A DNA stretch of 64,000 bases from Nematostella vectensis (GCF_932526225.1 NC_064037.1:7112203-7176202); one strand, 5' to 3'; positions 1 to 14,044 are shown, counted from the stretch's first letter. The notes: generated from the letters alone by a model not told the origin. Numbers and translations are program-made.

Positions 1-3000
1 TGCTGCAGTCGTTGTGGATGTTCCAGTGAAGCTGAATGGGGCAACAGAAGATGTAGGTGCAGCATTTCCTAAAATAAATATTATGTTAGTCCAATTTTTT
101 TCAAGGCAGTTCTATCAAGTATTGTTAAGGTGCAAATATTTATATTGTGATTTAACACAAAATTAAGAACTCAAATCTATTTAATAAAATCTGGTTCATA
201 GTAAATAGCAATTGAAAAGATAAAAACAAAGAACAAAAATTGAGATACCAGTGTCTAAATTCCTTATACTGTATTGGAGGGTTACAAAGGCTTTTCAAGT
301 CTTCTCTATAATATTGTAAAATTAAGGCTTTCTCTTCAATGATGCCTCAGTTTAACTCGACATTTTCTTCTCCCAAGACATACAATTTTTGCTTTCCCTG
401 TACCTGGTATCCCAGTAGGTGCTACTCCAGTCCCCGCTGTGCTGCTAACACCTGCCCCAAAGCTGAATGGTGCAGGTTTGGCTGCTTCAGATCCCTTAGA
501 TCCTTCTACTTTAGGGAAGGATGGTAGAGCTGAGGTGCTGCCAAAAGTAAATGGCTTGATTGCTGAGTTGTCGTCAGTCGTGGTGGCGGCACCAGTGCCA
601 AATGCAAATGGCAAAGGTTGGGTTGCGGTGGTAGATGTGGAAGTTTCTTTGGGCACCTCAGCCTTTGGAAGTCCTACAAATGATAGAGATTATTTATGGA
701 GAATCCAGATCACAAATTCTGAAAAGGTTGTAAGAATATTGCTCCAACACTGAATGCTCTAGTCCTAGGTATCCAGATGTTTCATATCAACTGAGTCACA
801 AGGCAATTAACCATAATTGCCTAATAACCTAGGACGGTTGCCTTTTGGCTTGTATCAAAATTAGTTAGTTTTCCAATAATTTTTCAAGTAAAGAGAAAAT
901 GGATTGAAAAATGTACAGATCTATTTTTTCACAGAAATCTGATGGTGATTTTTTAAAGGTACCATAAACATGAATTTTAACGATCTTACCTGTAAACCCT
1001 GGTAAGGAGTTACTGGCAGAAGCAAACAAGTTCACATTTGGAGGTGCATGATCCCCTATGGAAATAACAACTTCCTCTAAACATAATATTAAAAATTACC
1101 CATTCTTGGCTTAGTCGAAGACTGAATATAGTATCTACAGTGTATTTATAAGATACATCTGGGTATATTTTTGACATATTTGAGTTTTATAGTTTTGTTT
1201 CATGTGCTACAACCCCTTAGTTAAGTCCTTTACATTTTGTTTTGTACAACACTAAACAGATTCTTAGAATAAAAAATAAGTTACAGTTGCATCTTTGTGT
1301 CTTTCACATGGGTAGATATGTTAGCTAGCATCACAGCTACTGTAATAATATACTGATGACATCTAGAGCTTGAACTACAATACCTGCAGTAGGAATCTTT
1401 AAAAATCCAGCTTTTGCAGCATCCCCAATAGATGGTTTACTACTAGAGCTGGTATCAGCCGGACTACTCGCTGATGGGGTTGTGTCTGGTGGGGTGGAAG
1501 CGGGCACCTTGAGGAAGCCCAGCGCAGCGGCATCTGCTATGGATGGTTTGGAGGCTGCAATGGATATCAGAGAAGGGAATTCTTTAGACACACAGGTACA
1601 ATGAAAGCTGCACCATGGCAGTCACCTTAGTGGCGTAAGTTTACATTCAATGTGGCGTGGCACTGGGTGACATATGATTAATTGTGTGTAATGCGGCATA
1701 TGATTACGTGTGAACAATATGAGATGATGTGTGTGCAATGAGACATGATTGTGTGTAATGTGGCATATGATAACAGGTGAACAATATGAGATGTGTGTGC
1801 AATGAGACAATGTGAAATAAGATTGTGTTTGTGCAATGGGACATGATTGTGTGTAATGTGGCATATGATAACAGGTGAACAATATGAGATGTGTGTGCAA
1901 TGAGACAATGTGAAATAAGATTGTGTTTGTGCAATGGGACATGATTGTGTGCAATGTGGCATATGATAACGTGTGAACAATATGAGATGATGTGAGTGCA
2001 ATGTGACATAGTGTGTGAGCAATGTGACATTGTTACATATTATTTTGTGTATGTGATGTTGCATACAGTACTGTATGATTACGTGTGTATGGGATGACTA
2101 TAGTTACCTGTTGAGGAGTTGGTTGAGCTAAAGGCAGTCACAGGTTTAGAGGATGAGACAGAATCACCACCAAAAGTAAAACCACTCTTTGGAGTGCTTG
2201 ACAATTGCCCCCCTGCTGTACCAAATAATGGCTTACTGCTCCCTTCACTGCTGTTCGAAACAGATCCAAACTGGACTGTTGTCTTGCCCTCTGATGTAGA
2301 CCCAGACTCGGTACCAAATTTAAAGGGAGCTGGAGACTCTTTCAATTTACCATCTGAAGTTTCAGAACTGACTCCAAATTTAATTGTAGCACCTCCTATC
2401 TTGGGCTTATCCTCTAATGACTTAGTTACTCCAAATGTTATAGCTGTACCACCAGGTGCTGCTTTACTATCTGATGACTCAGAACTTACTCCAAATTTAA
2501 CAGAGGGCACTGCAGTATCTTTAGACCCTGAAGATCCAAATTGAAATTTAGGCATTGAGGAGGCGTCCGCTGTTGTCGTAACTCCAAACTTAACTGTTGG
2601 CAGGGAACCTGGCTCTGATTTGTCAACCCCAAATTTAAATGGACTGTTAGAGAATGAGTTGACTGATGGTTTGAACCCCGATGTCTCTGCTGGCTTGGCT
2701 CCTGGCTTAGGCGTCTCACAAGCCAAACACTTTAAGTGCTCAGCTTTGTTGACAATCATGCAAGTGTCACAAGTCCAAGAGCCTGGAGGAGGTGCAAACT
2801 TCTCCAAGACTGGGAAAGTCGAGCTTGAAGCTCCAAATGCTGGTGTTTTTGACGCTGTGCTGTTTGCTCCAGGTTTAGCTGTCTCACAAGCAACACATTT
2901 GGTATCACTCCCTTTGTTATTAACCATACAAGTGTCACATTCCCACGAACCTTCAGGAGGAGCAAACTTTTTCCTTAAATTGTCATCTACATTAATGTTC

Positions 3001-6000
3001 ATTTTGGCTGTTGCTGTGGCACCACTGCTAGTAGGTTTTGGTGATTGGCAAGCTGCACACCTACTGTCCGCCTCCTTATTGCTAATCAAACAAGTGTCAC
3101 ATGTCCAGGAGCCAGCAGGGGGTGCTTGTTTGTTAAACAGGCCGTTACTGGTAGAACTGGTGGCAGATGGTGCAGGTTTGCTGCCAGGTTTGGATGCCTC
3201 GCAGGCCACACAGGTGGTAACATCAGCTTTGTTCTGGATCATACATGTGCCACACTCCCAAGATCCTGGCGGGGGTCTGAATGCTTCTAGAAGGTTGGTG
3301 GCAGGAGCAGAGGATTTCTTGTCATCTGACCTTGTGGAATTTTCACTGGGAACAATTTAAAAACGATTTAGAATCAGGCGACCATTCCCTATTAAAAAGA
3401 CACCTGATTTTGATAATCATAACACTGTTACTTACCTTGGTTTGACAGATGCTGGTTTGCTAAATGAAAAAGCCTGCAAGACAAATGGGGCTGTCAGAAT
3501 GTAAGCAGTAAAAGCTACGTAAAATGTGATGGCCAATTTTTGCTAACAAAAGTTAGCAGAGGGGTACGATGCTTATACAGTGTACCCGTGTAAAAATCAA
3601 GGCAAAAAAGACACAAGTGTACAAGGGAGGAACTGACAGTTCCTTTTCTTCCTTATTTGTCTCAGTTGTTTACGCTTTTGTGATTTTCAGATTGCAAAAA
3701 AACTATCTGAGTCTCTCTTTTCCATTTCTTAGTCTCCCCAAGGTTATAAATACAGTATTTTGACATTTCTTTAGATCGACCTGTTGCTCGTGTGTGGAAA
3801 TAACCTCCTTCATACCTTAGTATTTGGAGAAGTTTTCTTAGAAGCAGGAATCGATGGATTAAAGATCTTTGGTGCAGGTGCTGAGAATTTGAAGTTGTTC
3901 TTTGCCATATCAGTAGCTGTAGAAGGAGGTGCCTATACAGAGAGAGACCAACAAAGAATTATGAGAATACTGACACTAAAACAGCAAGTTGAGGTACTTT
4001 AAATACATAACAAGTACTAAAAGCAGATGGAGTTTACAAGATAGCACTTGCATGCTTTTGATTTTAGGAAAAGAGTATGGGACAAAAGCTCAGTGAGGCA
4101 AGAAATGAAGCATTCTTGAAAGTGTCATGGTGTTACTCTATGAAACTCCTTATGGAAGCATCAAAGGTCTACTGAGCAGGGCTTCTGGAGTAACACGGAA
4201 AAAAACTCAAAATTATGCGGGATTCTTTGCTAAATTATGCAAGTTTTCATTGGCTCCTAGCCACCAGCCAATTAAAAAGGTATTTTATTATTAGTCCTAG
4301 GCCTTCAGGGCTTAGCAAAGAACGCCTAGTCATTTTATTTGTTTTCAAAATTCAGTTCGAAATCTCGCAATCACGAAGAATATTTCTCTTTTTTTTACGA
4401 GAAATAGAGGTAAGAACCCTAAAAGAACCCATTAGCTGTGCAATTAAATGTTTTGTCTTTCAAAATTTAGCCAAATTACACGGAAATTTGTGGATTACAC
4501 GGATTATGTGGAAAAAGCCAAATTACGTGCTTCCGTAATTCCAGAAGCCCATGGGACGCTATGGGGAAACCCTGCTTATTGACAATTCACTTACAGTGTC
4601 TGTCTTTTTAGAGGTTGTTGAACTAATAGAAGCTGTAAAGGAGAATGTAGGAAGTGATTTGCCACTTTGTAGCTGAAGAGGAACCGCTGATGTCACTTCA
4701 GGTAAAGGATTGACAGTCTGGAATCAGACATGAAGAATGATGAGGATGCTACATACTAATAATAGAATTAGAATAAAAGGTTTAAATCATATACTCACTT
4801 CAGTATCCTCTTCTTCTTCTTGACGAGTCCTCCCTAAAGTATAGTGCCCAGAGGTGCGCTCTCTCCTTATTTTACGACCAACCCGAGTAGAGCTTGTTTC
4901 AGGTGAGAGTGAGATTGGGAGTGGAGTTGGAGTGAAAACTGGGAGTGTCTGTACGTCAAAAACAAAATAAATGACACCAGTCAAAAGAAAAACATACTCA
5001 GTCTTCAAGCACAATAGCATTTAGTAAGCCACAGGTCCCAAGGGCTTTTAATAAAAGGTGGCTACCAGCAGTCAACTGCCGGCTACAACAACTTATGCTA
5101 ACTCCCTTCTTTAATTTCAACAATTTGAGCTATGTAACCGGTGAGATACCTTTCCCTAACTGGTCCCTTGGTCTATATCATATTCTTTGGATCCCCAGCC
5201 GAAGCCTGCTCTTTCCAAAATTATTGAAATTCCTGGGTCCCAGGGATGAATCAAGGTGATTCAGGTTGTTTTTTAGAGGTTTAAAAACTTGGCCCTCTTT
5301 ATATTGAATCTCTTTTCTTTTTGGATAAGGAAGTTACTGTGGTTTTCAATGTTCTGTGAACTCTCGCCGACGATTTCCAACTGTCACCCTCTGGCTTTCA
5401 TCATTCAAAATCCTTAGAGTTTTTATTGGACAGCTTTTCTAATTTTGTGACTGTTAACTGCAAAATGGATGAAAATAAACTATTATCATTATCGTTATCA
5501 TTTTCACCATCATCATTATTATTATTATGCTTGCAATCACGCCACCTCTCAGTAAGGCGCTGACCAATCAAAACATGCTAAGTCATTCCGTTGGTTCAAT
5601 GATGGAAGCCAGAAAGCTGGTCGTGGAATATTGAAAATGGCCGCACTGCATTGATATAGTGCTTGGGGAGCTGGCCAGTGGTGATATATTTGGCGACAGT
5701 GCTTACACGCACACTTATAAACTGCATTAAGCACTATCTATAAACTGACAAGGGAAATTCAGCTGCACATAAAGGAATCAGAGAATTAATAAGCGCTATA
5801 CAAGAACCTTTAATTTACATTTGAAATCCATGTATGCACTTTCTTCTACCTGTGAGACCGATGTTAATGTTGATGTTGATGTTGATGTTGTAGACTTAGT
5901 TGCCCCAATTCTATTCATGATGCTATAGAACAAAAACCAAATTGAATCAATAACAAGGCATAAGTAATGTTGTAATTGGATGCCTACCAGAACTTTCTTT

Positions 6001-9000
6001 ATTGTTATTCTAGTGAAATTGCTAAAGAGGACAGCCTTCAAATTTCCTTTCAGATAATAACTCTCACCTTCTAGATGAAAGACCGGCAGTTGATTCCATT
6101 GGCCATTCTGTTTCCATCGTTACAGGAGTGCTGGAAGATGTTGGCTTGTCAGGAGTTGTTCTGGGTGTTACCCGGGATATAGAAGCTCTTTGTGGGCCTG
6201 AGAGTGGTTGTACAGGTGGAGCTCCAAATTGTGCCTGCAAAATCATAAATATGACAAATATTTTTATCAGGAGAATATGTTTGGATTTGCAAATAAGTCA
6301 CCAAGGAAAATTGTGCCTGCTCCACCAACAATAATTTCGAGAATCATATAAACTCTTGCCCCGGTGTTAAACCATTGTTTGCATAAGGCAAAAGGTCTTC
6401 CAAATAAAAATGACTCTGTAACATTAGTGGACCACACAGTAAATTTATCCCATTAACAACTGAAAAGAGTGATTCCTTATGTCAAAGTATTTGAATAGAT
6501 GGAGCAAAGATTTGTAATGAAACCAGAAAGAGAAACACAGTGATACACACTAGCCAGCGTAGCTTGCCTCTCGGGATTGAGTGCAAGCACAACGCAAGTG
6601 CAAGGCACAAGAGCCAGCCCTCAAATAAAAGCCCATGTTTTTGCAAAACGACCCTTACTAGTCCTTCATGATATCGACAGCTTCTCAATGTTGTCTATTA
6701 TTATTATCAAAAAATCAGAATCAAGCTGCAGTTCCAAACAAACTCGCATTGAGCACTGTCACTTTTTCTTGGACATATGATGATTGACAGATTAAGTGTT
6801 ACCAATCAAGTCTTTTAACACACCAATAAAAAAGAATAATCACTTTCTAAATTATAAATATGAGAAAAGTGGGGGGTTCTTTGCAGGCTTTGTATTCAGA
6901 GCGCCTCCCTTTCATGAACAGTGCCTCGCAATCGGCTATGTGTACAATGTTGACACTCAAACGCGCCGCAGCGCATTGCCGACTAAAATCCCCGAAAAGC
7001 TAGACATCCATTCAAAAATAGCCACTCAAACTCAATTATTTATATGAACATTAACCTAAACCTTAATTATAGTTTATATTTTAGCAATAAAAACGGAAAC
7101 AGCGATCGAAAAAGTAGAGAATTCAAGGATAAAAGTGTTAATTAGCGTTACATCTTGTCTAATCGGCTATACAAAAATCGTTGTAAAAATGCTTAGAGAC
7201 ACACTATTGATGTAAAAATTGCACTTTCTTAATGTACTTACATTTGAGATTACCCTCAGCTTAGTTTTTTTCTTGTAAAATAGCTTCAAGTGGATAATTT
7301 TGCAGTAACCACTTTTCACATAAAAACGTCATGTGAATTGTTGATGAAGAGAAAACATGTATTATGACGGCCTTTTTTAGACAATATCATAATTTTATAA
7401 TGATAGATGTTGTGTACATTAGCTTCAGTTTCAATAAATTGCGATTGTTAGAAACCCTGAACGCTTCCCTTGGAGTAGTTCTGGATTCAGTATCTCACTA
7501 ACTTTTGTCATGCTGCTTCTATGTGACTAACTAGTCTGCTTATTAAACACGCTATGTAGCGTGCGTTAAGATATCTGATAACGCAAAAGGTGTGGACAAG
7601 GGCCAAATATCAGAAGGACTATTACAGCAAGAATCGCGAGAAAATCAATAGAAAAATTCGGGAAAAAGCCAAGCTCAAGAGAGAGGAGAAACAAGCTAAC
7701 CTTTCCTGAAGAAGTCGCAAATTGACGACTAAAATGGCGGCAGAGTAAAGCTCGTCAAAACGGAACATCTACATGGATATACGTTGCTAGCTTAGAGATT
7801 TCTATCTCTAGTACTTCGAGTTCTTGTTGCGTATGCTCATTTATTAATTTGTTTTGGAAGAAATGGTCACACGAACATACGACGCGAAACAGCTAGAACA
7901 CGAATAGCTTTGAGAGATTAAGGAATGCGCTTGGTTTTTACATTTATTTGAGTGGTATTGCACATACGGATCTCATTCCTTCTCATTAAGATCGACGCAG
8001 TCATAGAGGACGTTTTTTATTTGGGGCGGAAAAACATCAACAGCGTGATTTGGCGAAAGGTCTGCTAAAGATGTTGTAAAGCCATCTAAAAAAATAGAAG
8101 TGTACATTAACAAATTGCTGAATATTTTTCTTTTCTTTTATCATACACCGTTTCGTTTCTGGTTTAAAAACAATTCACTACGCTCATAGGGAAATGATTA
8201 GCAATATCTTCCTCCATAGCAATGTGTTATGGCAAAAAATTAGCAAGTTGTTCTAAACTTGAATAAACAATGTGCGTGCAGTGACGTCTCATGGGTGTTA
8301 GTGACATATCTAAATGAATTCGCCATATCTACTTACCGGCGTGCATGGCAAACACAGTTCTGACCGTGTCCAAAAAAGACTCTGCGTGCGTTGACACAAC
8401 GTAAAGTACTAGGATTAGGCTTAGGCGGGCTGAACCGTGCAAATTACACACTGATACGAGCCATTGCACGGTCCGGCGTGCATGTAACACAACTGGGTAC
8501 CAACATTGAGCACATAGCCAATCATGCTGGTTTCTCTCTCGAAACAAAACAGATCGACGTGCATATTCCTAGGCCACTCTCAAAGGAAACAGAGCTGGCT
8601 ACGCAGGTAGATACACACCTGTAGTTTGCGAGGAGATCCAACAGGTCTAGTATTTGGAGGTACCCTTCTTTTTTGAGGTTGCTAAAATAATCAAAGCAAG
8701 TCAAATTAATGTCATACTGGACGCACTCAAGACTAAAGAATTGATACTTACAGTGAATGATAATGGTGATGACGATGTTGAAAAAGGTGGAGATGGAGGG
8801 ATCTTTTTCGCATCCTAAAATTTAGGCAAGAAAAAATGAGTTTCCATGCAATATTTGTCCTCAATGGTTTTGCTGTGGCTGATCTACCAAACAATGATGC
8901 AAAGCTTTTTACCACATATTTCACAAAGCTGCATATGAAGTGTAGCTTCAACATAATCCTACTGGTGTCTGAAACAAGATATTTCTCTTACAATTAGAGG

Positions 9001-12000
9001 TGTAGACATCTTCTCAAGTGCTTCTAGTATGCGCTTGGCTGTCTGACTTGCAGTTCCACCAGATGCTGGGGGAACAACAGTATCCAGCTTAATTACAACA
9101 CTATATATGTCACATGTAACAAATCATAAATAACAATAGAGAAAAACCTTAAGATTAAGAGTGTTGATGAGGCTTTCAGCACTAATATGATGATCAATAC
9201 AAAGTTTAAAGAAACTAGCTACTAAGCATGTGACAATCACAGCCTTGTTTGACACAATCTTCATCACTAGAAGGATTTTGATGTGCTATAATACTGAAGT
9301 GTTTGTATGTTTCTGACACCCTCATTGGTTTTAATTGGTTTACTTCACAAACCTGCCTAGGGGGCCAAGCATCACACTGTGATTAGCAACTTTCCTACAG
9401 CCAAGTATACTCTACCTGCAACTGGCGTTGGCCTGATTTGCTTCCTAACTGGTTGAGTTGTCTGAAATACAAATGCAACAGTCAGTCAACCTAGAATGGC
9501 ATAACATGATGATAGATTTGTCACACGTTATATACCTCTGTTGTTTTGGGGGAAGAGACTCTCATGCGTTTTCTGCCAGCAGTCTGCGATGCACCACCAA
9601 ATGAGGTCTTCCCAGAGTAAAATGGTGATGAATATGGATGGACGTTACTCCTGCTCTGCGACCGTGGCTAAAGAATTAAAAAAATGAATTCATGGAGATG
9701 AAAGGTTAATCCTTCCTCTGTCCTTTCTTTGTCCTAAGTGCTGCCGCGCTAGGAGTATCTTTACGCAACCATCCTGTTGCTATTAGCCATTTAGAGTAGG
9801 GCTTTTTTTAACTTGCTTTTTCTTCATGTTTTTCTTCATTTCTTGTGTGGTTATGTCTATTTTTTTTTCTTTTTTTCTTTTATTGTAAAGGGTTACACTT
9901 GAGTTGGAGTTGTGCTCTGTCGTGTCAACTTTACCGCTATTTCAATATGTGTACAGGAAGTAAGAGATTACTTACTGATAGAAAATGTAAAACCAAACAA
10001 AAAATAGTATTCTATTACCAGGCAGTTTAGATATCTAAACAGTACCCTTCAAAGCACATTTGTAATAGGTAAAGCAGCTGTGGTATTTATTCTCTGTGTA
10101 TTTGCCTAAATGGATCAGTTAGCTTGCATACCGGTAAGGGAGACCCAAAGGCAGTCACTGAGAATGAAGGTCTGTTACTTAGTGTAGATTCTGGCTTGCG
10201 TCGACTTTCATTCACTGCTCCACCAAATTGGAGCAATGATGTGGAAGGGGTTTGTGCTGGGGTCCTGGACAAATTAAGGGGTGTATCTGGCGTGCTGCGC
10301 TCACTGGTACGAGGGATTCCAGGCATAGGGGTGCTGGTAAAAAAAGATGAGGGCAAAGCTGGCCGAGATGGGTCAGCTTGCAGTAGAGATATTCCTAGTG
10401 ATTGCTGGCGTTTTGCTGGTCCATCAGATGTGGAGGGCTCTTCCTGAAAGTAACAAAAAAAGTAAACATGAAATTTAATTTCAACTTTATAAGATTAGGT
10501 ACAAGCATCAGATACATGACTACAGTTCATGGTTTCATACTTGGCAGACTTTTTAGCAGAATAGTACTATCTTGAACACAATTTCTTCCAGATAAGCAAG
10601 AAACACAGACAAATGAGTATATATTGTTTAACTACTAAAAAACAATCCATTGTTAGGATCAGGCTAAAGTGATGACTGCGCTTATATTTCATCATAAAAA
10701 AATATCTCTTTCTGATTAAGACCTTATCACAAAATAGCTTTTCAAAGGTATGTGAATTCCATTCTTGGATTTCGGGAAAAGATGCGGCTGAGAAATGAAA
10801 GTTATATGACAGTCATCATACTCCATATCATCATAACCTAAGTAGCACATTTGTTTACTATGACACCAATGTAACAGTGTCAGGTAATTGGGTACCACAA
10901 TCCAGTCACCACAACAGGTAAAGCAAGATCTTTTTATCGTTTCAAAAGTTACTGTTTCATGATGATAAAATCCCACATAACTTATTGAATTGAAATGATA
11001 AAATTCCACATTGTTAAATTGACATATCTTGTTAGTTAATAAAGTTAAAGTAATGTGACAATAATAAAATAAACAACCTCAAATAAATTGTTACCAATGC
11101 AAACAGATTATGGAAGTAAAAGGGAGTGAGAAATTAGTAATAATGTTTGATGGCTACTCGTGTGAAACTGACAACACTTGTTAACATTTACACAGACAAT
11201 TGTCTTGTGTTTTCCGTAAATTAACTTTTGGTAAACACCGATGTGTTTGACATTTGACGACGAGTAAAGGATTCAAGTTAAGAAACTTTTGCGAAGAATG
11301 ATTATATCACAATCATAATCGTTATTGGATCAGTATAAAACTTTCTGGGTAAAATTTGTGGTAGTTGATGACCGCATTACATTGGAAAATAAATCAGTGT
11401 AGGTCGTTTGGAAATTGAGTCTTAACCTCAAACCTATGACTAATTTGTAGTGTGCGGGTATTATTCGGTAAATGTACGTACTGTCATTTCTGAATCCGAA
11501 ACTCCTTGGCCAAACCTCACTTCTTTAGGTGTGATTTTATCTGTTCTGGTCAAACCACCGTCAACGACACTTTTCCTACTATAAGAACTCTCTGTCTCGC
11601 TTTCTCGTATCGTTGCGTACTCTATGTTAGTTCGGACGTGTGATCTTGCAGTAAGAAAAGTCGATAATGCATTTTTGCCCTTTGGGAGACCATGGGTATG
11701 TACCCCTCCATTTCCAAAAACTTTCCCCACACTTCGATCAGAATTGGCCGAAGTTCCTGGAGCCTCTGTAAAATCATAATCGCGGTTGGGGCTATCTTGC
11801 GTTCTTGGTTGATCATTTACTCCATCCTCGATCTCTAAATCATCTTCCACTTCTTGTTCCGAACTTTTTCCTTTCCATATATCCACAAGCCATGCGGGAG
11901 AGAAAAAATCTTTGACTGTCTCTAAAACACCCTGTAAAACACCGGTACAAACTCATATCAGAAGGCTTCAACTACTACCATAATTACCCCAAATATTACT

Positions 12001-12214
12001 TCAAATAATCACAGACGTCTAAAGAACATAAACAATAAAGATCAACGGGATATGGAGAAACGTTTGACCTCAGAAGTCGGAACACACGGAGGAATAGTAA
12101 ACTGACCTTCTTGCTAACTGACGGCCTTGAGTACGGTTTCGCAGAGTGTCTCTGCCGCGAATGGCCACGAATTTTATATGAATGTGATCCTCCAGCGCCA
12201 GGCTGGTCCACCAT
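1..12214 (-). CDS. NUP153: Nuclear pore complex protein Nup153-like (17 exons plus the start of another at the left edge)
   Basis: Nuclear-basket nucleoporin. Exons in transcript order: 12214-12107, 11931-11482, 10443-10132, 9667-9536, 9461-9416, 9065-8992, 8814-8752, 6234-6068, 5922-5850, 4948-4799, 4717-4595, 3932-3816, 3473-3436, 3345-2108, 1554-1384, 1055-990, 673-404, then 68 to the edge. All junctions keep phase. The big exon (from about residue 618) codes four RanBP2-type zinc fingers of the form GSWxCxxC..N..C..C..KPG, which in this family bind Ran, followed by about ten FG motifs (KFGV, FQFG, FTFG) that bind transport receptors. Upstream exons match remembered vertebrate Nup153: SPFYSGKTSFGG, AKRILEALEKMS and a basic RRERTSGHY segment before an acidic run. 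The left-edge exon codes APFSFTGTS, FG-like. Alternatively the 673 exon reads through to a stop at 336-338 with tail GRRKCRVKLRHH, resembling the basic C-terminus of Nup153 and giving 1221 residues. I favour continuation to the left. Family very sure, 3' end unsure. Confidence 0.9.
336..338 (-). other. Alternative stop codon of Nup153 (read-through of the 673 exon)
   Basis: If the donor at 403/404 is not used, the frame stays open to this stop and adds a basic tail (GRRKCRVKLRHH). The basic end of vertebrate Nup153 is similar in character and length. The competing model uses donor CCAG|GTACAG and an acceptor at 69/68 in matching phase. Only transcript evidence can decide. Confidence 0.4.
1660..2062. 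repeat. Tandem repeat of about 97-99 bp in a Nup153 intron
   Basis: About three and a half units of GT-rich sequence sharing ggcatatgata and caatatgagatg, with repeat starts near 1692, 1762, 1861 and 1957. It fills most of the intron between the big zinc-finger exon and the next exon. Open frames read across it are low-complexity artefacts. Confidence 0.85.
4175..4577. mobile_element. MITE-like element with terminal inverted repeats, about 400 bp
   Basis: The left end carries CAGGGCTTCTGGAGTAACAC and the right part carries its inverse, TTCCGTAATTCCAGAAGCCC, with CCCTG at the right edge. No transposase frame is present, so it would be non-autonomous. CAGGG/CCCTG termini resemble hAT elements, but I could not establish a target-site duplication. 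It lies in a Nup153 intron and ends about 20 bp from the donor of the 4717-4595 exon. Confidence 0.6.
6235..8751. other. Longest Nup153 intron; no gene seen
   Basis: Flanking exons (8814-8752 and 6234-6068) join in phase and match contiguous parts of remembered Nup153, so no exon needs to lie here. I saw only AT-rich unique-looking sequence and short chance frames, and no clear repeat or RNA gene. Confidence 0.5.
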
Positions 12215-12400
12215 TTTGTAAACTTCCCCCCAGTAACTATAAATGTGAGTTTACAGCAATTTTTGAGTATAAAATTTAGCAGTAAACTTAGTGCATTTTC
12301 CTTCTCATTTCGCAGCACATGCGACTCAGTTCGACCGCTCTTTTCTGATTTTTTGATTGGTCAATTCTAGTCATGTGATCATTCAATTATGCTTCAGAGT
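12215..12400 (-). promoter_or_regulatory. Putative Nup153 promoter and 5' UTR
   Basis: Sequence immediately upstream of the chosen ATG (12212-12214 on the minus strand). An inverted CCAAT-type element (plus-strand GATTGGTCAAT) lies near 12355, about 145 bp from the ATG. No TATA box is evident. The start was chosen because the first exon is 36 codons in phase with a GTCAGT donor. Confidence 0.35.
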
Positions 12401-14040
12401 TGCCCGTCCCTACCCCACAAGGGGCTTTCATCTTCCTTATCTTATAAAATTCGAGAATGAATTTGTAATCTTGTATTTGATGCGTTACTGTAAACAATAG
12501 TTAGCTTAAGATATGCAACACAATTCATTTTAAAAGGAATTCGAATCCAAAATGAAATATAACTTGCCAAAATCTTACGTAAGTTTGTGTACTCGATACC
12601 AGGCTATAGGCCGCGTTAACACAGGCTATCTGTGACAAGAATTTAACACGTGCCTGCTCATTGTTCGATACAATGAAGCATTTAGTTATCAAGCGAGTCA
12701 GGGGAGGGGGTGAGGGGGGGATTAGGTTTTCGGACCGGCGGATTTCGGCCTCGACCTAAAAAACTGAGAACAGGGGTGAACAGCGACACACTTTTTGTAA
12801 TAAACTTAAAATCTCTGTTTTATAAAAGCTTGAATGTGAAAGGTTTCCCTAGATTTTGTGTATTTATTAAGTGCCATATTTTGCGATCTTAAAAGAAAAC
12901 CAGAATTGAATTTCAGATCTGGTAACATTTAATGTGATCTTTATTGTAAACAATAATAGAAACCAAGAGTGACAAAGTTTTCTTTAAAGCTAGCTATTGA
13001 CAAATGCTACGATGAAAATCCTGGTGCGTCAGATTTTAAAACAAAGTGTGTCAGCTTTTTATTACAAAGTTCGTCGTTACAGCGTGTGAGACTACCCTTC
13101 AAATCGCATATGTTATTATTTTTGGACGCTTTATTTAGGTTTGAGACCCCCACACTCGATGCCTTTGCAAGGAAAATATGAACTTTAGCATGCTGAAACG
13201 CTCCTAAGAAATTCGAGGAGAGTAGATTACGATTAGGTTAGGTTTAATCACTTTCTAAAACCTAAAATACAAAACATTTTAGATTGTGTGCATTTCAATG
13301 TAGCTTGCTTTTGTTGTTCTGTGTACAAAAAAAGCCATATGCACGTGCGTGACTGGACAAAGAAGTACAAAGGCTAAAGGCAGCAATATTGACCTAGATC
13401 GTAGTGTGCTGGATGACGACATCACTACATTACTATAGAAACACACCTATTCCCATGAGACGCAAGCATGAAAAAGACCCCGATATTTTTCAGTGTACAT
13501 CTCAGCGAGCTGTGCGTGGCGTAACCGACTAAGACAGGCCTGGGATCCTGGTTATTGCCTCCCCATTAATGCGCGGGTACCTCAGGTCCCTTTGTGTTGT
13601 ACAGTTCCTTAGATAGCGGTGCTGGGGCCGAAATCTCTAGCCTATCCGTAAAGCTTTATGCTGCCATACGGTGTTTCAGCGCATGTCTGGAAGTATGGTC
13701 TCTTTCTTTCTTCTCATTTTACCGCAACTGGACAAGGTTCGGTTCACGGCCATGCCCGCCGTTTTTTTTTTTTTTTTCATTGTTTACCTTTATAAAGTAC
13801 TTTTTATGGCGTTATCATTTTTTATGGCGTTGTCATACAGTCATATGGCGTTTAATGGCCTTATCTTTTTTTTCGTTATCATTTTTATGTCGTCTTTACG
13901 CAGTAGTAATGATAATGCAGAGACCATAACCAGGATTTACCCACGATGCTGTGCCAAATATGTAGTGTTGACGTTTACATGGCAACACATACCACGGGGT
14001 TACCCATAAGAAAATGTCATCACTTACGATCTTTAATTTA
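12401..14040. other. Intergenic DNA without a supported gene
   Basis: Open frames here (for example near 12969 and 13594) are under 115 codons, lack splice-consistent partners and resemble no family known to me. Poly-T and G-rich runs occur at about 13760 and 12705. Confidence 0.5.
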
Positions 14041-14044
14041 TATA

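Noticed and set aside
2119-3360. Plus-strand frames of 141 and 246 codons
   Set aside because: Antisense shadows of the Nup153 zinc-finger/FG exon.
11461-11481. Extension of Nup153 exon 2 to the TAA at 11461
   Set aside because: An ATGACA|GTACGT donor at 11482 keeps phase with the next exon, so the extension is intronic.
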